From positions 62,001-126,000 of the forward strand of contig NZ_FOXJ01000011.1 in NCBI RefSeq assembly GCF_900115685.1: a DNA stretch of 64,000 nt. The letters are read 5' to 3'. Made by a program: the position numbers and the translations under genes. Of this stretch, positions 1 through 7,299 are shown piece after piece. Each line of letters starts with the position of its first letter. Position 1 is the stretch's first letter. The notes beneath the pieces are model-generated. The model was not told the origin of the DNA and ran no database searches. It saw only the letters and a list, made by a program, of their open reading frames with translations. Source of the stretch: Variovorax sp. 770b2 (GTDB taxonomy: Bacteria; Pseudomonadota; Gammaproteobacteria; Burkholderiales; Burkholderiaceae_C).

Positions 1-809
1 AGTTCGACGCGCGCGACGTCTTTCAGCCGCACGGCCGAGCCATCGGTGTTGGCGCGCAGCACGATGTTCTTGAACTGCTCCACGTTGGCGAGCTGGCCGT
101 TCACCACCACGGTCGCCGCGATGGCTTGGCCGGGAATGTTGGGCAGGTCGCCGATGGTGCCGGAGGACACCTGGGCGTTCTGCGCGCGGATCGCGTTGTT
201 CACGTCGGTGGGCGACAGGTTGAAGCCCTGCAGCTTGGCCGGATCGATCCACACGCGCATGGCGTTCTCGGTGCCGAACAGCTGGGCCTGGCCCACGCCC
301 ACGACACGCTGCAGCTCGGGCAGGATATTGCGCGAGGCGTAGTCGCCGAGCGCGACCGGGTCGAAGGCGGGATTGTCCGAAGACAGCATCGCGAACAGCA
401 GGAAGTTGTTGCGCGACTTGTCCACGCGCACGCCCTGCTGCGTCACCGCGGCCGGCAGGCGCGGCGTGGCGCGGGAGAGCCGGTTCTGCACGTCCACCTG
501 CGCGAGGTCGTCGTTGGTGCCGGCCTCGAAGCTGATCGTGATGGAGCCGGTACCGTCGGCCTGGGCCACCGATTCCATGTAGATCAGGCCCGGCGAGCCG
601 TTCATTTCGCGCTCGATGACGGACAGCACGCTGTCCTCCAGCGTCTGGGCCGAGGCGCCGGGGTAGGCGACGTTGATCACGATGGCCGGAGGGGCCACCG
701 GCGGGTACTGCGAGATCGGCAGCTGGGTGATTGCCACGCCGCCCATCACCAGGATGAACAGCGCGATCACCCAGGCAAAGATCGGTCGGTCGATAAAGAA
801 TTTGGCCAT
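1..809 (-). CDS. RND efflux pump inner-membrane subunit (AcrB/MexB family), 3' end outside window
   Basis: Proton-driven multidrug antiporter of the HAE1 RND family. Only the first 269 residues are present; the gene continues past base 1. The protein opens with MAKFFIDRPIFAWVIAL and a first membrane helix (about residues 10-28), followed by the start of the periplasmic porter domain with the family signature ISQYPPVAPP just after the helix. The ATG is 15 bp after the stop of the adaptor gene and has an AGGAG 8 bases upstream, so both are one operon read leftward. In AcrB-type pumps this subunit captures substrates from the periplasm and inner leaflet and hands them to an outer-membrane channel; no channel gene is visible, but it could follow downstream. 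Confidence 0.93.
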   Translation of the reverse strand, partial: MAKFFIDRPIFAWVIALFILVMGGVAITQLPISQYPPVAPPAIVINVAYPGASAQTLEDSVLSVIEREMNGSPGLIYMESVAQADGTGSITISFEAGTNDDLAQVDVQNRLSRATPRLPAAVTQQGVRVDKSRNNFLLFAMLSSDNPAFDPVALGDYASRNILPELQRVVGVGQAQLFGTENAMRVWIDPAKLQGFNLSPTDVNNAIRAQNAQVSSGTIGDLPNIPGQAIAATVVVNGQLANVEQFKNIVLRANTDGSAVRLKDVARVE

Positions 810-824
810 GCGGCGCGCTCCTGA

Positions 825-2162
825 TTACTTCTTCTCGGCCGGCGCGGAAGCCTGGCCGTTCGCGGCGGGGGCTGCCGCGGGTGCGGCGGCCGGTGCCGCT
901 GCAGCCGGCGCGGCTGCGGGGGCGGCGCCCGGTGCAGGTGCTGCGGGAGCAGGGGCTGCGTTCGGGTCCGGCTTCTTCCACGGCACGGCCTTCACGGGCG
1001 TTCCGGGCGGCATCATCTGCAGCTTCTGGAAGCCGTCGACCATCACCTGTTCGCCGGACTTCAGGCCGTCCAGCACCACCCACTGGTTGTCCTTGGCGGC
1101 GCTGATCTTGACGGTGCGCTTGCTGATCTTGCCGTCCTTGTCGACCACCGAGACGGTGTCGCCCTGCTGGGTGCGGGTGACGGCCTGCTGCGGCAGCGTG
1201 ATCGCGTTGGTGGCCTGGGCCTGCTCGAGCTTCACGCGCACATAGAGACCTGGCAGCAGTTCGCCCTTGGGGTTGGGCACTTCGGCGCGCAGCGTGACCT
1301 GGCCGGTGGTCGAATCCACCGTGAGGTCGGAAAACAGCAGCTTGCCGGGCAGCGGGTAGTCGCTGCCGTCTTCCAGCACGACGCTCACGCTGGCGGCCTC
1401 TTCGCCGCCCGCGCGCTTGTACTGGCCGGCGGCCAGCGCGCGGCGCAGCTTCAGCACGTCGGAGGCCGACTGCGTGAAGTTCACGTACACCGGGTTGATC
1501 TGCTGCACCACGGCCAGCTCGGTGGCGTCGCCCTGGCCCACCAGCGCGCCTTCGGTCACGAGGGCGCGGCCGATGCGGCCCGCGATGGGCGAGGTCACGT
1601 CGGCGTAGCCGAGGTTGATCTTGGCGGTCGTCACTGCGGCACGGCCCGAGGCCACGTCGGCTTCGGCGGTCTTCTGCGAGGCGACGGCGGTGGCGTATTC
1701 CTGTTTGCTGACGGCGTTGGCTTCGACCAGCGGCTTGTAGCGGTCGGCCAGCGCCTTGGCCTGCACGGCGTTGGCTTCGGCGCGGGCCAGCGTGGCCTGG
1801 GCGTTCTGCGAAGCGGCCACCAGCGGTGCCGGATCGATGCGGAACAGGAGCTGGCCGGCCTTCACGTCGCTGCCTTCGCGGAACTCGCGCTTGAGCAGGA
1901 TGCCCGAGGCCCGCGCGCGGACCTGTGCGATGCGCGAGGCTTCCAGGCGGCCCGGCAGTTCGGTCACGAGGCCGACATCGGTCGGCGTGGCCACGACAAC
2001 GCCCACTTCGGGGGCCGGCGGATGGCCGCCGCCTCCCGCGCCGCCCGGACCGGCGGGTGCATCGCCCTTGCCGCAGCCCGCGAGGACCAACAGGACAACG
2101 GCGGCCACGGTCGCGAGACGCGGCGAAAAGGACGATGAGCGCGAGACATGCAGGAGAGGCAT
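825..2162 (-). CDS. RND efflux periplasmic adaptor lipoprotein (AcrA/MexA family)
   Basis: Membrane-fusion protein of 445 residues linking the RND pump to an outer-membrane channel. A signal sequence ends in a lipobox (LAGC, Cys30), followed by a Gly/Pro-rich linker, the biotinyl-lipoyl half motif and hairpin (about 60-210), and beta-barrel and membrane-proximal domains up to about residue 390. The last 45 residues are an odd low-complexity Ala/Pro tail ending in EKK that standard AcrA proteins lack. I chose the ATG at 2162 because AAAGGA lies just upstream and it leads straight into the signal sequence; an in-frame extension to 2372 would run through the operator. First gene of the efflux operon. 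Confidence 0.93.
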   Translation of the reverse strand: MPLLHVSRSSSFSPRLATVAAVVLLVLAGCGKGDAPAGPGGAGGGGHPPAPEVGVVVATPTDVGLVTELPGRLEASRIAQVRARASGILLKREFREGSDVKAGQLLFRIDPAPLVAASQNAQATLARAEANAVQAKALADRYKPLVEANAVSKQEYATAVASQKTAEADVASGRAAVTTAKINLGYADVTSPIAGRIGRALVTEGALVGQGDATELAVVQQINPVYVNFTQSASDVLKLRRALAAGQYKRAGGEEAASVSVVLEDGSDYPLPGKLLFSDLTVDSTTGQVTLRAEVPNPKGELLPGLYVRVKLEQAQATNAITLPQQAVTRTQQGDTVSVVDKDGKISKRTVKISAAKDNQWVVLDGLKSGEQVMVDGFQKLQMMPPGTPVKAVPWKKPDPNAAPAPAAPAPGAAPAAAPAAAAPAAAPAAAPAANGQASAPAEKK

Positions 2163-2263
2163 GCGATTCCTTTGAAGCGAAGACGGGAGATGGCGGCGTG
2201 TTCGCGGTGCGAACAGGATGACAGCATAAACAGCCGGGCCATCGGGGAAGCCCGCTAGTTTAC

Positions 2264-2281
2264 ATACATTCATGGATGTAT
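2264..2281. promoter_or_regulatory. AcrR/TtgR-like operator palindrome
   Basis: The 18 bp ATACATTCATGGATGTAT is a palindrome with one mismatched pair. It lies in the divergent region between the adaptor gene (start 2162) and the TetR regulator (start 2345), and closely resembles the known operator of E. coli AcrR, which has ACATACATT and AATGTATGT half-sites around TATG. It is the obvious site for repression of both the pump operon and the regulator itself. Confidence 0.8.
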
Positions 2282-2344
2282 AGTGACTCCGTGAATGGCC
2301 CCACGATACGCAAGGGGCGTTCGCTTTACAAATCAGGAGACTTG

Positions 2345-3013
2345 GTGGCACGTCGTACGAAGGAAGAAGCATTGGCCACGCGGAATCGGTTGCTCGATGC
2401 CGCGGAGCTGCTGTTTCAGGCGCAGGGCGTCTCGCAGACCTCGCTGCAGCAGATCGCGCAGCAGGCCGGCGCGACGCGCGGTGCGATCTATTGGCACTTC
2501 AAGGACAAGGCCGACCTCTTCAACGCGATGATGGAGCGCGTCATCCTGCCGCTGGAGGCCGCGCCCAGGAGCGAGGCTGCTGCCGGCAGCGACGACCCGC
2601 TGCTCGAGATCGAGGAGGGCATGGTCCACGCGCTGACCCTCATGACCACCGACCCGCAGGTGCGCCGCGTGTTCGACGTGGCCACCCACAAGGTCGAGTA
2701 CACGCACGACATGGCCTCGGTGCAGCAGCGCCACCTGGATGCGCGCAATGCCTGCGTGGTCGATTTCGAAAAAGCCCTGCGACTGGCTGCGCGCCGCGCC
2801 CACGTCAAGCTGCCGGTGCCCGGCCACGTGGCGGCGCAGGGCATGCATGCGCTGATCAGCGGCCTCATCCAGAACTGGCTGCTCGACCCCGAGGCCTTCG
2901 ACCTGGTGCCCACCGGCCGGCGCACCTTTCGCGTCTATCTGGCGGGGCTGGGCTTCGAGCGGCCGGCGACCGGCGCGGTGGTCGCGAACGAAGCGGAAAC
3001 TGCCGCCGCCTGA
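2345..3013 (+). CDS. TetR-family repressor of the adjacent RND efflux operon (AcrR/TtgR type)
   Basis: 222-residue TetR regulator. The N-terminal helix-turn-helix (about residues 32-55, SLQQIAQQAGATRGAIYWHF) is of the AcrR/TtgR/MexZ kind, followed by an AcrR-type C-terminal ligand domain. I start at the GTG at 2345 because AGGAG lies 5 bases upstream; an in-frame ATG at 2276 would sit inside the operator and lacks a ribosome site. Divergent from the pump genes and next to the palindrome at 2264-2281, so by analogy with AcrR it represses the pump until a substrate binds. No sign of truncation. Confidence 0.9.
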   Translation: MARRTKEEALATRNRLLDAAELLFQAQGVSQTSLQQIAQQAGATRGAIYWHFKDKADLFNAMMERVILPLEAAPRSEAAAGSDDPLLEIEEGMVHALTLMTTDPQVRRVFDVATHKVEYTHDMASVQQRHLDARNACVVDFEKALRLAARRAHVKLPVPGHVAAQGMHALISGLIQNWLLDPEAFDLVPTGRRTFRVYLAGLGFERPATGAVVANEAETAAA

Positions 3014-3028
3014 TAGGCGATAATCTCT

Positions 3029-3051
3029 GGCTCCGGAGATTTTCCGGAGCC
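3029..3051. repeat. Perfect 9-bp inverted repeat ahead of the tRNA
   Basis: GGCTCCGGA at 3029-3037 and TCCGGAGCC at 3043-3051 with a 5-base loop. It starts 16 bases after the TetR stop codon and ends 6 bases before the tRNA. It lacks a T-run on either strand, so it is not a classical terminator. It could be a leader hairpin removed with the tRNA 5' end, or a weak terminator of the TetR gene. Confidence 0.5.
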
Positions 3052-3056
3052 CCTCT

Positions 3057-3131
3057 CTCGCTGTATTTCAACGGATAGAATTCGGCCCTCCGAAGGCTGA
3101 GATCCAGGTTCGATTCCTGGCGGCGGGACCA
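3057..3131 (+). tRNA. tRNA-Arg (anticodon CCG)
   Basis: 75 nt including an encoded CCA end. Acceptor strands 3057-3063 and 3121-3127 pair in all 7 positions (two G-U). The D arm has the conserved AACGGATA loop; the anticodon stem CGGCC/GGCTG holds loop CTCCGAA with anticodon CCG; the T arm is CCAGG-TTCGATT-CCTGG. Odd points are a C at position 1 and a mismatch at the outer D-stem pair. Followed at once by a strong terminator, so it is a single-tRNA unit. A GATAAT at 3019-3024 could be its -10 box. Confidence 0.82.
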
Positions 3132-3136
3132 AATAC

Positions 3137-3171
3137 AAAGCCGGAAGCTTGCAAAAGCTTCCGGCTTTTTT
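3137..3171 (+). terminator. Rho-independent terminator of the tRNA gene
   Basis: Stem 3138-3150 / 3155-3167, 13 perfect pairs, loop GCAA, then a T-run. It lies 5 bases after the tRNA CCA end. Confidence 0.92.
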
Positions 3172-3276
3172 CATGACGGTCTGACGAATCCGGGCATCGG
3201 CGAGACAATCGCCGCGCTCTTCGCCCGCTTCTCGTCCGCGCTGCGGGCCGGGGCCGCAACCCGGACCTTTCCGCGC

Positions 3277-4497
3277 ATGTCATCGCCGCTCCCCGCTCCA
3301 ACGCCCACCCCTCCTTTTTCCCTGTGGCGCATCGCCGTGCCGGCGTTTGCGCCTTCGTTGCTCTTCGGGCTGGGCGAGGGCGCCATCCTGCCCATCGTGC
3401 CGCTGACGGCGCGCGGCCTGGGGGCTTCCGTGCCCATGGCCGCCCTGGTGATCGCCATGATCGGCATCGGCTCGCTGTTCAACAACATCCCCGCTTCGAT
3501 GATCACGATGCGCTGGGGCGAGCGCTGGGCCATCGTCGCGGCGGGCGTGTGGAGCGGCCTGGGCATGCTCCTGTGCGTGCTGACCTCGCACCTGGGCCTG
3601 TTCGCCGCGGGCTGCTTCATGGTGGGCATGTCGCAGGCCGTCTACAACCTCGCGCGCCAGAGCTACATGACCGAGGCGGTGCCCATCGAGTACCGTGCGC
3701 GGGCCCTCTCGACGCTGGGCGGCGTCATGCGCATCGGCATGTTCGCCGGGCCTTTCCTGGCGGCGGGGGCGGTGCATGTGTTCGGCCTTTCCGCGGCCTA
3801 TGTGGTCGGCATCGTGGCGGTGATGGGGGCCGCGGCCATCGGCGCGCGCATTCCCGACCTGCAGGTGCCGCCGGTCCCGGCCGGGCAGGCGGCGCCCGCC
3901 TCGACATCCGTCCTCTCGACCTTGCGGGACCACCGGCATGTGTTCCTCACGCTGGGCCTGGGCGTGGTGCTGGTCAGCGCGGTGCGGGCCTCGCGCCAGG
4001 CCGTGATCCCGCTGTGGGCCGACCACCTGATGCTGGCGCCCTCGGTGGCTTCGCTGATCTACGGCCTGGCGGGCGGCATCGACATGCTGGTGTTCTATCC
4101 GGCCGGCAAGGTGATGGACAGGAAGGGCCGGCGCTGGGTCGCGGTGCCCTCGATGCTGATCATGGGGCTGGCGATGCTGCTGATGCCGCTCACGACCGGC
4201 GTCGCCACGCTGCTGCTCGCGTCGCTGGCGATCGGCTTCGGCAACGGCATCGGCTCGGGGATGATCATGACCATCGGCGCCGACCACTCGCCGCGCCACG
4301 GCCGCGCGCACTTCCTGGGCATATGGCGCCTGATGTCCGACATCGGCTCCTCCTGCGGCCCGGCGCTGCTGTCTCTTCTGGCGGGCGGCTTGTCCCTGGC
4401 CGCGGGCATCGCCGTGACCGGGCTGATCGCCTTTGCCGCGGCGGGGACGCTGGCGTACTGGCTTCCGCGCAAGGTGATTGCGGCGGTCCGGAAGTGA
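3277..4497 (+). CDS. MFS transporter
   Basis: 406-residue major facilitator with about 12 hydrophobic segments. It has typical MFS features: a polar loop after helix 2 (TMRWGERWA), a large central loop after helix 6 (about residues 190-215), and the second-half repeat with DRKGRRW (about residue 285), the usual A-like motif between helices 8 and 9. Substrate cannot be told from sequence; the closest general class is small drug/sugar exporters. It stands alone between the tRNA terminator and the element at 4564-4631. The ATG at 3277 is followed by a Pro-rich N-terminal tail before the first helix. Confidence 0.85.
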   Translation: MSSPLPAPTPTPPFSLWRIAVPAFAPSLLFGLGEGAILPIVPLTARGLGASVPMAALVIAMIGIGSLFNNIPASMITMRWGERWAIVAAGVWSGLGMLLCVLTSHLGLFAAGCFMVGMSQAVYNLARQSYMTEAVPIEYRARALSTLGGVMRIGMFAGPFLAAGAVHVFGLSAAYVVGIVAVMGAAAIGARIPDLQVPPVPAGQAAPASTSVLSTLRDHRHVFLTLGLGVVLVSAVRASRQAVIPLWADHLMLAPSVASLIYGLAGGIDMLVFYPAGKVMDRKGRRWVAVPSMLIMGLAMLLMPLTTGVATLLLASLAIGFGNGIGSGMIMTIGADHSPRHGRAHFLGIWRLMSDIGSSCGPALLSLLAGGLSLAAGIAVTGLIAFAAAGTLAYWLPRKVIAAVRK

Positions 4498-4563
4498 TCG
4501 CCGACACTGCCCGGCAGCGGCATCGCCGGGGCCCGATGCGGTACCATGGCTTTCCCCCCGTTG

Positions 4564-4592
4564 GGTGAGACTCCTGGCGGTGAGACCCCTGC
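4564..4592 (+). ncRNA. Possible small RNA or leader with duplicated GGTGAGAC box
   Basis: The non-coding stretch between the MFS gene and the small protein at 4711 contains two near-identical 12-mers, GGTGAGACTCCT and GGTGAGACCCCT, directly followed by a strong terminator (4593-4631). This layout fits either an independent small RNA or a regulated leader of the downstream gene. I cannot match it to a known riboswitch class. The start of the transcript is not evident. Confidence 0.35.
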
Positions 4593-4631
4593 AAGACCGG
4601 AAGCCTCCCAAGGCGTCCGGTCTTTTTCTTT
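4593..4631 (+). terminator. Intrinsic terminator in front of the small protein gene
   Basis: AAGACCGGA (4593-4601) pairs perfectly with TCCGGTCTT (4616-4624), with an inner GCCT/AGGC stem, followed by TTTCTTT. It sits about 80 bases before the start codon at 4711, so it would stop transcription before that gene unless antitermination occurs or the gene has its own promoter. Confidence 0.82.
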
Positions 4632-4710
4632 CCCCCTCGACGTTCTCCCCACGACCATTCACCGCGCGCCGGCGTCTCTTCGCCGCCGCGCACATGCAAG
4701 ATTTCCATCG

Positions 4711-4932
4711 ATGACGGAGTTGACTGATCTGGACGAGGCCAGCCTGGCGGAACATGCCGCGGAGTGGCGCCGGCGCGCGCTGCGCGGCGAAAAACAGGCG
4801 CGCGGCATCGCGCATGCCCTCGAAACCGAGATGCGGCGCCGCTCCGGCGACACGGTCACCCAGAACATCGACCTGGACACCCGCCCGCAGGCGCTGCGCC
4901 TGGCACCGCGGCCCTGGTGGAAATTCTGGTGA
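4711..4932 (+). CDS. Small conserved protein with WW-x-FW carboxyl end
   Basis: 73 residues, cytoplasmic by composition. An acidic first 20 residues precede a highly basic helical centre (WRRRALRGEKQARGIAH) and a tail that ends PRPWWKFW. I recognise this pattern as a small uncharacterised family found in Comamonadaceae; no function is known to me. I chose the ATG at 4711 because the in-frame ATG at 4546 would put the terminator 4593-4631 inside the reading frame. Followed after 71 bases by the GST gene on the same strand. Confidence 0.7.
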   Translation: MTELTDLDEASLAEHAAEWRRRALRGEKQARGIAHALETEMRRRSGDTVTQNIDLDTRPQALRLAPRPWWKFW

Positions 4933-5003
4933 GCCCTGCGCCACGCGGCGCGTGAACCCCCGAGCCGGTTGCAGGGCTGCACAGACCCTGACACCATGGC
5001 CGC

Positions 5004-5732
5004 ATGCCTTACCAACTCCATTACTGGCCCACGATCCAGGGCCGCGGTGAATTCGTGCGGCTCGCGCTCGAGGCAGCGGGTGCCGACTATGTCGATGTGG
5101 CGCGGCTGCCCGAGGCCAAGGGCGGCGGCGAGTCCGCACTGGGCGAGCGGCTCGGCGACCCCAACAACGCCCGCGCGGCCTTCGCGCCGCCTTTCCTGGT
5201 CGACGGCGACGTCGTGGTGGGCCAGACCGCCGCAATCCTGCTGTACCTGGGGCCGCGCCTGGGGCTCTCGGGCGTCGGCGAGTCCGACGGCCTGTGGACC
5301 CACCAGCTGCAACTCACCATCGCCGACGTGGTGGCCGAGGCGCACGACACGCACCATCCGATCTCGACCGGCGCCTATTACGAAGACCAGCGCGATGCCG
5401 CCGTCCAGCGTGCGCGGTCCTTCCGCGAAGAGCGCATTCCCAAGTTCCTGAACTGGTTCGAGCAGGTGCTCCAGCGCAATCCCGCGGGCGACCTGCACCT
5501 GGTCGGCGACATGCTGACCTATGCCGATCTCTCGCTGTTCCAGCTGGTCGACGGCCTGCACTACGCGTTCCCGAAAGCCACCGCGAGGGCGCTGGCCCCT
5601 GCGCCGGCCGTCGAGAAACTGCATGCCAACGTCAAGCGCCGCCAGCGCGTGCACGACTACCTGCAGAGCCCGCGCCGCATCGCGTTCAACGAGGACGGGA
5701 TATTCAGGCGGTATGCGGAGCTGGACGGCTAG
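5004..5732 (+). CDS. Glutathione S-transferase family protein
   Basis: 242 residues. The N-terminal thioredoxin-like half starts YQLHYWPTIQGRGEFVRLAL and contains the PPFLVDGDVVVGQTAAIL stretch, matching the cis-Pro (about residue 68) and the glutathione-binding Gln-Thr/Ser pair of GSTs. The helical C-terminal half contains LTYADLSLFQLVDGL, the usual N-capping/hydrophobic staple region. The opening YWPTIQGRG resembles sigma/alpha-like GSTs with a Tyr at position 7 as likely catalytic residue. Its stop codon overlaps that of rsmI on the other strand by four bases (CTAG at 5729-5732). Substrate unknown. Confidence 0.87.
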   Translation: MPYQLHYWPTIQGRGEFVRLALEAAGADYVDVARLPEAKGGGESALGERLGDPNNARAAFAPPFLVDGDVVVGQTAAILLYLGPRLGLSGVGESDGLWTHQLQLTIADVVAEAHDTHHPISTGAYYEDQRDAAVQRARSFREERIPKFLNWFEQVLQRNPAGDLHLVGDMLTYADLSLFQLVDGLHYAFPKATARALAPAPAVEKLHANVKRRQRVHDYLQSPRRIAFNEDGIFRRYAELDG

Positions 5733-6703
5733 TCGGCCGGTTCGTCGCTGCCGTCGTTGCCGTCGTTGCCGTCGTTACGAATGCGCAGCGCGGTTTCATA
5801 CAGCGCATTGCGCGGCGCACCGCTGATCTCGGCGGCCAGCTTCACGGCAGTCTTCACCGGCAACTCGGCCAGCAGCAAGCGCAATACGCGCTCGCCTTCA
5901 GCACCGCCGTCGCCGCTCACCGCGACCGGGTGCAGCACCAGCGCGAATTCGCCCCGGATGCGGTCGCGGTCCGCGCCGAACCAGTCGGGCAGGGCGCTTG
6001 CCGCCACCGTCGCAATGTCCTCGAACTGCTTGGTGAGCTCGCGGCCCACGGTGATGCGGCGCTCGCCCAGCACCGAGAGGGCACGCGCGAGGCTTTCGAT
6101 GCGGTGCGGCGCCTCCAGCAGCACCACGGCGCGCGGCTCCTGCGAGAGCGCCTGCACGGCGGTGTCGCGCTCGCCCGCCTTGCTCGGCAGGAAGCCCGCG
6201 AAGACGAAGGCGCTGCTCGCGTTGCCGTCCGCGCCATCGGCCACCAGCCCGGCGGCACCGATCAGCGTCGTGACGCTGCTCGCGCCCGGCAGCGGCAGCA
6301 CGCGCTGGCCCGCCGCGCGCACCGCAGCGACGAGCCGCGCGCCGGGGTCGCTCACGCCGGGGGTGCCGGCGTCGCTCACGTACGCGATGCGCTCGCCTTG
6401 TGCCAGGCGCGCGACGACGGCCTGCGCGGCCTCGGCCTCGTTGTGCTGGTGCACCGCGAGCAGCCGGGCGCCGGGGCGGTCGATGCCGTAGGCGCGCAAG
6501 AGGCTCTGGGTGTGGCGGGTGTCCTCGCAGGCGATCACGTCCACCAGCTGCAGCACGTGCAGTGCGCGCAGCGTGATGTCGGCCAGGTTGCCGATCGGCG
6601 TGGCCACCACGTAGAGCGTGGCCTGCGGATAATGCTGCGCACCCGCGGCGTCGTGCGCGGCCGCAAGGGCGGCGCCGAAAGAAGCAGGGGCGAGTGAAGC
6701 CAA
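5729..6703 (-). CDS. rsmI: 16S rRNA 2'-O-ribose C1402 methyltransferase RsmI
   Basis: Tetrapyrrole-methylase-fold enzyme that 2'-O-methylates C1402 in the ribosomal P site. Family motifs are all present: LYVVATPIGNLADIT, CEDTRHTQSLL, YVSDAGTPGVSDPG and LPGASSVTTL. 324 residues from a TTG start at 6703, chosen because GGAG lies 8 bases upstream and the next upstream start (6814) would run into yraN. The tail RNDGNDGNDGSDEPAD is coded by a 9-bp tandem repeat and is probably disordered. Divergent from yraN with 51 bases between starts, the same neighbourhood as yraL-yraN in E. coli but without lpoA. Confidence 0.93.
   Translation of the reverse strand: MASLAPASFGAALAAAHDAAGAQHYPQATLYVVATPIGNLADITLRALHVLQLVDVIACEDTRHTQSLLRAYGIDRPGARLLAVHQHNEAEAAQAVVARLAQGERIAYVSDAGTPGVSDPGARLVAAVRAAGQRVLPLPGASSVTTLIGAAGLVADGADGNASSAFVFAGFLPSKAGERDTAVQALSQEPRAVVLLEAPHRIESLARALSVLGERRITVGRELTKQFEDIATVAASALPDWFGADRDRIRGEFALVLHPVAVSGDGGAEGERVLRLLLAELPVKTAVKLAAEISGAPRNALYETALRIRNDGNDGNDGSDEPAD
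5742..5777. repeat. 9-bp tandem repeat in the 3' end of rsmI
   Basis: Unit CCGTCGTTG: two exact copies (5751-5768), one with a last-base change (5769-5777) and one imperfect (5742-5750). Encodes Asn-Asp-Gly repeats at the RsmI carboxyl end. A slippage-prone site that keeps frame. Confidence 0.8.
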
Positions 6704-6754
6704 GAGGTTTCTCCGTGAGAGCGAACGACAAAAAAGAGAAGACGGCAGGGAGCC

Positions 6755-7129
6755 ATGAAGACCACCACCACGAAGCGTCGCGGCGATGCGGCGGAAGACG
6801 CCGCGCTCGAACACCTACAGGACGCCGGCCTCGCGCTGATCGCGCGCAATTATCGAACGCCCGGCCGCGGCGGCGGCGAGATCGACCTGATCATGCGCGA
6901 TCCGCGCGATCCCGGCGGTGGCACGCTGGTGTTCGTCGAGGTGCGCCAGCGCAGCGCCGGCACGCATGGCGGCGCGGGCGGCAGCATCACCGGGCCGAAG
7001 CAGCGGCGCATCGTGTTCGCCGCGCAGCACTACCTGAGCCGGCTGCGCACGGTGCCGCCGTGCCGTTTCGACGTGGTGCTGGTGGAGGAGAAAATCACCT
7101 GGCTCCCAGGTGCCTTCGAAGCGGGCTGA
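6755..7129 (+). CDS. yraN: YraN/UPF0102 family endonuclease-like protein
   Basis: 124 residues with the restriction-endonuclease-like fold of the YraN family: an N-terminal helix (RRGDAAEDAALEHLQ), ARNYRTPGRGGGEIDLIMRD with the Glu and Asp of the nuclease core (about residues 45-47), and FVEVRQR, where the family usually has EVK. The Lys is Arg here. Role in the cell is not established; it is a member of the conserved rsmI-yraN-diaA-dolP neighbourhood. A 170-base gap carrying a REP-like repeat separates it from the SIS gene. Confidence 0.88.
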   Translation: MKTTTTKRRGDAAEDAALEHLQDAGLALIARNYRTPGRGGGEIDLIMRDPRDPGGGTLVFVEVRQRSAGTHGGAGGSITGPKQRRIVFAAQHYLSRLRTVPPCRFDVVLVEEKITWLPGAFEAG

Positions 7130-7177
7130 TCCGTTCGAAACCCGGGGCGCAGCCCCTGCCAGCGCACCCGCGGAACC

Positions 7178-7256
7178 GGCTTTGCCGGGCCACCGGGTGA
7201 GCCCCCTCGAGGGAGGAGTCGAAGCGACACGAAGTGCGCGGAGATTCGGGGGGGCA
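7178..7256 (+). repeat. REP-like intergenic repeat, diverged copy
   Basis: GC-rich segment with the same order of blocks as the repeats at 11791 and 13041: a CCGGGCC block, a CCCCCTCGAGGG hairpin, GAAGCGACACGAAGTGCGC and a run of G. It lies in the yraN-SIS gap. Similarity to the other copies is clear in layout but weak base by base. Confidence 0.5.
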
Positions 7257-7299
7257 TTCCAACGTTCTGTTTCACAACCCCCAGTTATCATCCCGCCTC

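Noticed and set aside
3029..3051. Hairpin as terminator of the TetR gene
   Set aside because: No T-run on either strand; listed as an inverted repeat instead.
4546..4710. Longer version of the small WW-x-FW protein starting at 4546
   Set aside because: Would translate through a clear terminator hairpin; composition of the added part is Pro-rich and unlike the rest.
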